Assembly (NCBI GenBank): GCA_026214975.1
Contig: CM047805.1
Location: forward strand, 3,844,001 to 3,908,000
From: Gentiana macrophylla
Taxonomy: Eukaryota > Streptophyta > Magnoliopsida > Gentianales > Gentianaceae
Direction: 5' to 3'
Length of the DNA stretch: 64,000 nt
Positions 56,142 through 64,000 of the stretch are shown here, piece by piece; the first letter of the stretch is position 1, and every line of letters starts with the position of its first letter. The notes under the pieces are model-generated. The model was not told where the DNA came from. It ran no database searches and was given only the letters and a program-made list of their open reading frames with translations. Position numbers and translations under genes: made by a program.

Positions 56142-57386
56142 TGTTGGAAATAGGTGTCGTGTGTGGAGTAATTTATGGAACAGATTCGTAATTCACGGAT
56201 TTCATTACGGAAATTAAATGCAGAAATAAACAACTCAGAAATAAAATCTAATTTTATTATTTAGATCTAACAAATTAAAGCAATTATGGTGCAGATATAA
56301 TAAATTAACAGAGCTATATGATAGATCTAATCAAACACAACTATTACTATATAGATCTAACAAAATATGCAATTACAGATCTGACTTAAAACAATAGAGA
56401 AATCAAAGAACATTGCATAAATAAAGACAAACCGATGCGAGTTATGAAACTTTTTCCTTAAGACAGATTGCTCCGGTATGGTGTGCGCTTCACGGTAGTA
56501 GAAGAATCGCCTCCCAAGATACAACGGCTTACGTCTCGAATTGAGATGCACTTCAACAATCCAAGCTCCGGCGAACTTACTGCGTGCTCCGACTTCTCTT
56601 CGACTCAATAACTAGAACTATATGTTTAATAGTATGTGGTGGAAAACGCAAGAGAAGACTAAATGCCTCAACCTTCATCCTTGGGGTTCTTTATACAGTG
56701 GAGAGGAGGAGCCAATGCTTGAATGTGATTGGCCAGAACATGTCATTAAAGTCGGCTGACTTTTCCCCTTGGAAAGGAAACTGGGCCAAAAATTTTAATT
56801 AAAATTGGTCGACTATTTCCCTCAAGGAGACCATCTAGGCCGAAATTAAAAGGTTAATTTCGGACTAATCAAATCCTCTGATTGGTCGGATGATGCGTCG
56901 TCTGAATTCTTATTGGTCGAATGACTCAATGAATTCTAATTGGTCGAATGATACAATCACATTCCAAAATTAATTTTATGGTTAATTTCATAAAGAAATT
57001 TTGTCTAAAAAAGTGCCTTTATGAAATTAACCATAAAATTTCATAAGTCCTCCCTCCTGCACAAAAGTGCCTTGCCCTTTGGGTACATCCATAAGAGACA
57101 CACTAGCTCTTATCACTTGAGTTCCCAACACTCAAATTTCCAATATGGGAGAATAGGGTGATGTCCTCTCTTCAACTCTCATCTCCTACATATTTTCTAC
57201 CAACTTTAGAAATTAATTTCTCATTCACCCGATATCCGAATCGAGTGATTCAAAAGTCCATCATTAACTACTCCGTATGGAGTATTTAATGATATCATTA
57301 ACTCTCGATGATATACATCGGAGCCTATCCGTAACTAGCGCTAAAGTTGACAATTCAACCCTTTAAAAAAGACTTTTTCTCCAACA
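56142..57386 (-). mobile_element. LTR related to the split Copia family, third copy
   Basis: Ends TGTTGGAAATAGGTGTCG...TTTCTCCAACA match the LTRs at 35382 and 47743. It shares the TTGCTCCGGTATGGTG, CCAAGATACAACGGCTT and CTTCTCTTCGACTCAA blocks but is longer (1245 bp), with an extra 300-400 bp in the middle. The bases left of it (ACACACGACAATCTGTCTTGCGC) resemble the internal flank of the 47743 LTR. So it may be the 5' LTR of an element whose inside was lost, not a simple solo LTR; flanks do not form a TSD. It cuts RNase T2 copy 3. Confidence 0.78.
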
Positions 57387-57506
57387 GGCTGTTGACTTGG
57401 GGGTGTGTAGACGCCCAGTGGCCATTGCACTACTACTACGTCGGTAGTACTGTAGTAGTAGGATGACACAAATGAAGATTAGAAATCCTGTCGGTTGATC
57501 CTGCAT
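57387..57506 (-). pseudogene. S-RNase-type RNase T2 gene, copy 3 (5' end only)
   Basis: Minus-strand start ATG at 57506: MQDQPTGFLIFICVILLLQYY is a signal peptide aligned with that of copy 1. A frame change follows and VVVQWPLGVYTPP represents the conserved QWPP block. The LTR at 57386 ends the gene. Upstream, TATA box and leader match copy 1 (GAGTAGGAAT, CCCCTCAATTTATAG). Active-site blocks and exon 2 are absent. It shows that the RNase genes were once a same-strand tandem series over at least 33 kb of present DNA. Confidence 0.75.
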
Positions 57507-57589
57507 TATGAAAAGCTTTAGTATCTTAAGTTTTAATTAGTACTAGTATATTTGATAATTATGAGTAGGAATGTGCAGGGAATCCCCTC

Positions 57590-57599
57590 AATTTATAGG
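57590..57599 (-). promoter_or_regulatory. TATA box of RNase T2 copy 3
   Basis: CTATAAATTGAGGGG on the minus strand, about 85 bp upstream of the ATG at 57506 and matching the promoter of copy 1 at 24843-24850. Confidence 0.6.
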
Positions 57600-58556
57600 A
57601 ATCACTCTGAATTGTTTGTTTTTTTTTTTTTTGTTAGGGCCGTATAATACTATTCATAAAGCAATATCTACGAGAGATTTTATGGTGCAATGGTTGTAGG
57701 AAGGTTATATCAAGTGGCATACATTAGAGCCTGGTATACATTAAAGTCTCTTATTTTTACTCTTTTTCATTTAATACACTTTTATCGTGTGTGAGAAGTT
57801 AGAAATGAGTGGTTGTAATGTATACCACTTGATAAAACCTTCTTACAACGGTTGTAATTTAAAATTTCACTAATACCACTTGCGTTAGATACTTTAAATA
57901 ATTTCAAAACACGAATATTGATACTGCACCATATATAATATTTTTTACTCTTTAATTTTTTTTTTTACATTTACCGTCTTCATCTTGATTTTGTAAAATT
58001 TTCATTTATATCTACCACATTATATAAAATAGAGAATTTAATGCATTTTATTTTTTTTATAGATATTCTGAAAAAATAGAAGTAATCTATTTAAAACTCT
58101 AAAATAAAGTATACAATCTGAAGTGAGTGCTCTGAGTACAATATATACTTAACTGATTTTGGATATTAATGCAAATAAGGTATATGTATCCTCAAAAAGT
58201 GTTTCTATTGTTTTTTAAATATAATGATCATTATTTACACACTTGGCACATGTCTATACTCTATACAATCTATATATATACACCCTTGCCCCAAACTTTC
58301 CATTGCAATCTTTTTTTTCTTTGTTGTTGATAAAATTCCAATCCTACTCTATCCCTGATTTTGCTCAACTAATTAATTAATTCACAAAAGGAGTTGGTTG
58401 CCGGTGATCACGTTGTGGATTCAAACAAACAAATTTCTTCTTAATCATATCTTCTTTCAGTAATTTGTTGCGCTTCTTTCTTATACCACACATTAGCTTT
58501 TACTAATTCATATCATAATAATTGCAGCAGATCGAGACATTCAAACTAAGTCGACG
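57600..58556. other. Divergent upstream region between RNase copy 3 and the F-box gene
   Basis: AT-rich intergenic DNA. Contains a foldback MITE (57679-57867) and T runs. No other gene. The F-box leader may include a splice acceptor (ATAATTGCAG at about 58518-58527), suggesting a 5' UTR intron, which is uncertain. Confidence 0.5.
57679..57867. mobile_element. Foldback MITE upstream of the F-box gene
   Basis: Inverted repeats of about 45 bp: ATATCAAGTGGCATACATTA at left matches the reverse of TAATGTATACCACTTGATAA at right, and GGTTGTAGGAAGG matches CCTTCTTACAACG. The loop is about 90 bp. Same general design as 35122-35277. Confidence 0.75.
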
Positions 58557-59400
58557 ATGAATCGTCTGCTGGACAAAGGTCATGTAAATGTTTTTCAGAT
58601 CATATTTTTTCAGATCCTATTGAGATTGCCTCTGCGATCGTTGCTCCGATTCAGATGCGTCTGTAAATGGTGGTGTGAGTTGATAGACAGTTGTGTTTTC
58701 AAGGACACGTATCTTGCTCTCCGACGTGCCATGGCCGTAGATGATCAATTAGTCGGCTTAAAGACTATGTTAGTTAGCGATATTCCTTACGAGGACATGG
58801 GTCGCGTTTTCAGAATCGAGGATCCTAATGATGAAGAATTGAGGACATTACATAACGATATGAGCCGCGGTATTTCTTCGATTTCTGTAACTTGTTGGTC
58901 TGGTGATTACCAATCCCTTGCCCTTTATGCTTTGGCTCCATCATCATTATGTAATGATTTTGAGATATCAGGTAATTACTCTTCTCCGATTAGGATTATC
59001 AATCATGTTGATGGCATAGTTTGCTTTATTAATGGAACTAATTGGTTCGATATAACTCTAGTAAATCCTGCTCTTCGAGAAATCAGAAAACTCCCTATCG
59101 CCGTGTTTGATCTTCTTGGTGGAATATTTAAACGCCACGTACAAGGGGTCGGATTTGGATATGATGATTCTAGTAACGAGTATAAAGTGGTTGTAATAGT
59201 AACCGTTTTTGAAGAAGAAGATGACTATGTATCTCCTTATAAACACATAGGGATAGTGTACCATCTAAGCACAAACTCTTGGACAATATTGGATGACATG
59301 TCTGAATTCGTGTCCCAGCCTTTTGTATGTTTTCCTTATGAAGAATCCGTCTTCTCCCATGGATCCCTCTGTTATAAAACGGATGGAGATAACTTCAGAT
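58557..59400 (+). pseudogene. SLF/SFB-like F-box protein gene, 3' end cut by a Copia LTR
   Basis: F-box proteins are substrate adaptors of SCF ubiquitin ligases; SLF/SFB members recognise S-RNases in pollen. The frame from ATG 58557 gives about 281 native residues. The F-box (about residues 11-52) reads VFQIIFFQILLRLPLRSLLRFRCVCKWWCELIDS, with the first helix altered from the usual LPEDL start. An FBA-type region (about 140-270) has IRIINHVDGIVCFING, TLVNPALREIRKLPI and VQGVGFGYDDSSNEYKVV. It is intronless over this length, like SLF genes. The frame runs into the LTR at 59401 and ends after three LTR-encoded residues (CKK). Full-length relatives have about 390 residues; the rest would lie beyond the Copia element, outside the window. 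The N-terminal two thirds has no stop, so the insertion may be recent. The SLF assignment is by resemblance and neighbourhood; other FBA F-box proteins remain possible. Confidence 0.75.
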
Positions 59401-59903
59401 GCAAGAAATAGAAACAGAAGCAATCAAACATAAACAATCAAAGGAGAAAACAGAAACAAGAAGAACACAGATTTAACGTGGAAAACCCCTCAGTGGGAGA
59501 GGTAAAAAACCACGGGCAGAAAAGAGATATTTTATTATGCAATCGAATTTTACTGATTTCAACACACACAGATAATGAGACAACAATCAGATTTATAGGC
59601 ACAAATCCCTAAACCCTAGCCGCCAGAATCTTTTGTCGATTCGCCATAAATACCCTTACACGTGTCCTCCTTTTAATGACTTTCAGATAGGCTTGCCACA
59701 TAATGTAATTAGCAGATGTGGGGGACCTGCTTTGATTCAGTACTCAGCAGACTGTCACCCTGCTGATAGTCACCCTGCTGAAGCCTCAGTAGACTCCACC
59801 CTACTGATGCACAGAATTGAATACACTTCTCAGCTGTCCATCACACAGCTGAGTCTTCAGATTGGTTCCACCCAGATGCAGAGTTTAAGTCACTTTACTG
59901 ACA
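59401..59903 (-). repeat. 3' LTR of the second Copia element
   Basis: 503 bp between TGCAAGAAATAG and TTTACTGACA (plus strand). It contains the AACGTGGAAAACCCC and AAAACCACGGG phrases common in plant Copia LTRs. The left flank TCAGA (59396-59400) would be the target duplication; its partner is outside the window. Confidence 0.82.
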
Positions 59904-59917
59904 AATCTCCACCTTGA
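59904..59917 (-). other. Polypurine tract of the second Copia element
   Basis: The minus strand reads AAGGTGGAGATT immediately before the LTR start TGTCAGTAAAG, the standard Copia layout. Confidence 0.85.
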
Positions 59918-60040
59918 CTTCAACTCTCACTAGAGTCAAACAGATTGCATAACCAGATGTACTTGTACCAGATGCATTCGTCAATGCCAGATGTACTTGT
60001 ACCAGACTATCTCCACAGCATCCACTCCACTGATCTGCCC

Positions 60041-61250
60041 TCAGTAGAGTTTCCAGAAACAGATTACAAGCTTTGAATATTCAGGAAGTCCAGGCAAAGC
60101 CGAACTTACTCTCCGAATCGGTTTAGTGAACATATCGCCAGGATTCTCCTTTGTGCCAATTTTCTTCACTACAAACCTCTTCTCATTTCTCGTAAAATGA
60201 TGATACGACATCAATATGCTTGGTTCTCTCATGATGAACTCGATCCTTGGCTAAACATATTGCACTTAGATCGTCACAATATATATCACCTGATCCTCGA
60301 TGCAACCCCAAATCATTGACTAGCCCTTCAACCGGACACCTCCTTAATCGCTTCAAGAAGAGCCATATATTCTCGCTTGATGAGTTGATAAGGCTATCAG
60401 AGCTCAAGAGTAGCTTTCGGTGACCACCGCATTTCCCAATGTAAACACATAACCCAGTCATTGATTTTCTCATCGTCAACATCACCGTGATAATGCAAGA
60501 TCACAAGAACCTGTGATCGGACCAAGATATCACCACCATAAATGAGACCAACATCAATTTGTACCTCTCGTGTACTGAATATCCTTTTAATGACTTTCCA
60601 GTGTTCCTTTCGTGTTGAGCCATAAACTGCCGACAACACCGATCGCTCGAGCAGATCAGGCCTAGTGCATACCATGGCATACATCGATCGCTAACCTGCA
60701 CTAGCATAGGGGAACTTTGACATATGCTCCTTCTCTTCATTGATGTGAAGCATAAGCAGCAGACAAATGAACATTTGATGCCATAGAGTATCTATTGGTT
60801 TTTGCAAGAGACATCCCAAACTTGGCCAATATCTTCGCACATAACCTGCTTTGAGACAAGAACAACTTCTTTCGACTTCTATCTCTCCGGATCTCCATCC
60901 CCAAGATTTTCTTGGCAGCACCCAAATCCTTCATTTCAAATTCAAGATCGAGAAGGTTCTTGATTTTGAACATCGACTTCCTTGTCTGCAGCCTATCAAG
61001 ATGTCATCCACATACTGAGGACAAGATAGATATATGATCCATCTTTCAAATAGATCAGAGTAAACACATGATCATATGGACTTCTGTTATAACCTGGTGA
61101 AGCATGAAACTGTCAAACCTTTTATACCACTGCCTTGGAGCTTGCTTCAAACCATACAATGATTTCTTCAACTTGCAAACATAGTTTTCTTTGCCAGGAA
61201 CTTGAAAACCCTCAGGCTGTGTCATGTATATCTCCTTATCCACCTCACCA
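60041..61250 (-). pseudogene. Reverse transcriptase and RNase H (second Copia)
   Basis: From 61243: [46 protein letters not shown] (early RT). At 60737-60973 comes LEFEMKDLGAAKKILGMEIRRDRSRKKLFLSQ. At 60397-60684 is MYAMVCTRPDL, and at 60183-60485 the RNase H end (SDSLINSSSENIW, EGLVNDLGLHRGSGDIYCDDLSA). At 60041-60232 is NEKRFVVKKIGTKENPGDMFTKPI. The YVDD box is lost among frameshifts at about 60985-61030. It is a fragmented version of a standard Copia RT-RNase H. Confidence 0.85.
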
Positions 61251-61605
61251 TGTAAAAGCGGTTTTCTACATCTAATTGCTCAAGTTCCAGATCTCTTTGT
61301 GCCACCATTGCTAGTAACACCTCGATTGAAGTGTGTCGACCCTTTGGTGAAAATATTTCATCAAAGTCAACCCTTCCTTTTGATTGAATCCTCTTGCAAC
61401 CAAACGTGCCTTATACGACCCCTTCGCTTTGTTATTCCTTCCTTTTCTTGAAGATCCATTTACAAGTCACAACCCCTTGTCGTCAAGAGTTGTTTGACCA
61501 ATTCCCAAGTCTGATTCTTCAATAATGACTCCATTTCATCTCCCATGGTCGCATGCCACCGAGATGCTTCAGACATGTCACTTTGCTTCCCTGTAAGTAG
61601 TAGGT

Positions 61606-62900
61606 TCAAAGAACCTCTACTTCTTCAAAGAACTTGGAGTGCATATCCACCAAATCATCATATCCATATCTCCTTGGAGGTATCCCAACATTAGATCTTC
61701 TAGGCTCTTTGGCGCCTAGACTCTGTTTGATCAATGTTTGTATGGACGCCTCGCTTGAGGTCTCGCAGAGACCGGCTTGGATCAGATTCGGTTCATTATC
61801 CGGATCAAGATAGTGTTGATTTGGATCCACCGATTGTTGCATATCAAGAGACTCCACCCAAGCTCCACCTGTTTCTCAACACTATCAGATTCAAAGATCG
61901 GTTTCGCACTCGGTAGACCTCTCCACTCGATGAGTTTAACATAGAATTTTCATCAAACACAACGTCCTCTCATTGAGGATTACTCGGACTCTGCTGATGA
62001 CCAAATTCTATATCCTTTACTCCATCACCATACCCCACAAACACTCCCTTCTTGGCTCTTGGCTCCAACTTCCTTCACTAACATGATAGTAAGTCAGATT
62101 TCCAAAACCCTTAGAATCGAGTAGTAGTCACAGGCTTGCTCGACCACATCTCAAATGGTGTCTTGAGATTGATTCTGTGTGAGGACTCCTGTTGATTAAG
62201 TAGCAAGTTTGTCTTAACCTTACGCCCAAAATCTCCTTGATAAACCGACTTGAGAAAGCATACATCTTGCCCTCTCCGAAGAGAGTTTGATTCATCCTTT
62301 CGGCTACACCATTCTGGCGAGGTGTATTCCTTACGATGATGATGTCCGGCAATACCTCATTTGCACAAAATGAATCAAAATCCGCCCAGCCAGTAATTCA
62401 GCACCATTATCTCAGATTTAAGCTTCTTGATTTTCTTGCCTAACTGATTCTCCACTAGGGCCTTCCACGCTTGAAGTTCTTGAATGCATCACTTTTGTTC
62501 TTCATCATCACCACCCAAGTCATCCTTGAATAGTCATCTATGAATGACACAAAGTATCTGTGACCACCCAATGACTCAACTCTTGATGGACCCAAGTGAT
62601 CGAATGGATATAATCAAGTGTTGCCTTTGTATTGTGCAACCTGGCTGAGAATTTACTTTATGCAACTTCCCAAACACACAATGTTCACAAAAGTCCAGAT
62701 TCTTGACCTTATATCCCCAAGAAAACTCTTGAAGAAAGAAAGAACTCAGATACCCCTTTCACCCATGTGACCAAGTCTCATGTGCACAAATTGAGTCTCT
62801 TTGAGATCGGTGAATCTGCCGAGGATGCAAAGAAGAGAAGTCTGATGAGATCCTTGTAATATATACAAGGTTCCTCTTGATGCCTTTGAGGACTACAATC
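61606..62900 (-). pseudogene. Integrase and linker (second Copia)
   Basis: 62128-62352 reads NTPRQNGVAERMNQTLFGEGKMYAF, the catalytic-glutamate region of integrase, followed by LINRSP. 61606-61857 is the post-integrase linker (EPRRSNVGIPPRRYGYDDLVDMHSKFFEE), which precedes RT. Integrase core and zinc-domain signs continue towards 62900 in mixed frames. Non-functional by frameshifts. Confidence 0.78.
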
Positions 62901-63016
62901 GAATCTTTAAAGACATTCAAATTTGCCCACCTTCACCTTGAAATTGAACCCTTGTCATCCCAAGAGATCGAGAGATACCAAATTCTTGGTCATCTGTGGA
63001 ACATGTCTTACATCTT

Positions 63017-64000
63017 TCAGTGTACAAAATTTACCATCCTCTCGCCCTTAACTTTCTCGAGCCAATTCCACAACTTTGCAAACCTTCTTTGTTGGCCATA
63101 TAGATTTGACCACCATCTATCTCGCTTCATAAGTGAAAACCACTCTCTGTTTGGACAAATATGGTAGGATGCTCCAGAATCAAGTATCCACACATCATTG
63201 TGGTGTGTAGAATCCCCCGCAACTAGAACCGAGATCCTCATCGATTGCTCAAGAGCCAAAGTCAGCTGTGCTGCGAAGTGCCTTCCCGCTGCTTTCTTCT
63301 TCCTTGGACAATTGGACTTCCAATGTCCCTCGCTTCCTTACAAAGAATTACAGACATCAGTAGACTTAGGACCTTTGGACCACGACTTTTTTTCTTCTTC
63401 GTCCATATCCTTTTCCACTATTCTTTGCTAGCTACTAGCCCAATGGCTTTGACCTGTCTGCATCAGCAGACCTTGTGTCTAAGCTCCCCTGGCATGTAAG
63501 GCGGACCTCACATCCTCTAAAGCTCATCATGATCCTTTCCAACTATGAAAGATCGCACAAAGTTTTCATATGATGCCGGTAATGACACCAACAGGATTAG
63601 GGTTTGCATCTTCATCTTCAATTTTAACATCAATATTCCTTAAATCAAGCAATATTGTGTTCACGGGTCAAGATGTTCCTCGGTGGACTCCTTCATGCAT
63701 CTTCAAATGAACAACCTCTGTTTCAACAACAACTTGTTGGTCGGTGACTTGGTCATATCTGAGGCTTTCAAGCTTTTTCACAACTTGGGCTGCGGTGTCT
63801 TCCTCAAAGAACCTCGGTGATAACATCATCGAGATAAGCACAACATGATGGTTGAATGTGCTTTCTTCCGTGATGGCATAATCTGGCCGCACTGTATTTG
63901 GTTTGTCGGTTAAAGGATTCCACAAACCTGCTTTGTTTCAACAAAGTGCACGATCTTGATTTGCCACAGCACAAAAGCGTTCCTTCTGTCAAATTTATCG
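63017..64000 (-). pseudogene. Gag and protease (second Copia), partial
   Basis: Protease: NDVWILDSGASYHICPNREWF (63017-63259) with an intact DSG. A gag zinc-finger remnant reads like GHWKSNCPRKKKAAG (about 63280-63330), its first cysteines disturbed. Gag: VVKKLESLRYDQV and LLVSLPASYENFVRSFIVGKD (about 63510-63925, two frames). The N-terminus of gag lies outside the window. Confidence 0.78.

Larger units (their letters stand above)
59401..64000 (-). mobile_element. Second Ty1/Copia element, inserted in the F-box gene, 5' end beyond the window
   Basis: 3' LTR 59401-59903, polypurine tract 59904-59917, then RNase H, RT, integrase, protease and gag on the minus strand up to the window edge. The 5' LTR is outside. 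Coding frames are cut by many small indels, although motifs are well conserved. It differs from the Copia element at 35382-48556 in LTR and pol sequence. Confidence 0.88.

Noticed and set aside
24063..59400. A functional self-incompatibility system in this window
   Set aside because: All three RNase copies and the F-box gene are broken here, so only a degenerate or partial locus can be claimed.

Overview
This window is eukaryotic, from a dicot-type plant nuclear genome. It is dominated by degenerate, nested LTR retrotransposons of plant lineages (Athila-like, Tekay/Del chromovirus, CRM, Tat-like, several Copia). It also carries a TRIM, two non-autonomous hAT elements, an L1-type LINE remnant, foldback MITEs and a gene-capturing TIR element. 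No tRNA, rRNA, CRISPR array or bacterial-type operon is visible. Almost every coding frame is broken by stops or small indels.

The host signal is small but striking. Three copies of an RNase T2 gene of S-RNase type lie on the minus strand (24063-24784, 30822-31402, 57387-57506), all broken. An F-box/FBA gene resembling S-locus F-box (SLF/SFB) proteins lies on the plus strand (58557-59400) and is cut by a Copia element. The third RNase copy and the F-box gene are divergent, with start codons about 1.05 kb apart. RNase T2 copies beside an SLF-like F-box gene, buried in centromere-type retrotransposons, suggest an S-locus or S-locus-derived region. That is inference, since both families also have many unrelated members.

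Layout. 1-20560: an Athila-like Ty3/Gypsy on the minus strand (5' LTR near 18615-20560, PBS, gag, protease, RT, integrase, then a third ORF at 1188-2662). A Tekay/Del Gypsy (2783-11219, both LTRs, 5-bp TSD) is inserted between pol and the third ORF. 20896-21541: two arrays of a 21-bp repeat. 21823-23570: a direct repeat flanking a hAT element. 23980-24880: RNase copy 1 with a TATA box. 25251-28466: a 380-bp tandem duplication, a strong hairpin, a 490-bp TRIM and a second hAT of the same family in opposite orientation. 28624-30730: a Tat-like Gypsy lacking most of gag and cut inside RT, abutting RNase copy 2. Copy 2 is joined to a LINE fragment, and a solo LTR with a perfect TSD (31408-33126) sits at the junction.

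35382-48556: a Copia element (minus, TSD CTAGT) whose RT gene is split by a nearly complete CRM-clade Gypsy (37718-44805, plus, TSD CCATT). 48562-54816: low-information DNA with a Copia fragment and a 110-bp tandem repeat. 54825-56084: a TIR element with an 8-bp TSD that has captured the 5' part of a UDP-glycosyltransferase gene. 56142-57386: another LTR of the first Copia family, abutting RNase copy 3. 57507-59400: the shared upstream region and the F-box gene. 59401-64000: the 3' LTR and gag-pol of a second Copia element (minus), running out of the window.

The retroelements are parasitic and largely dead, so the genes do not form a working pathway here. The biological story is decay and rearrangement of an RNase/F-box cluster by repeated insertion.
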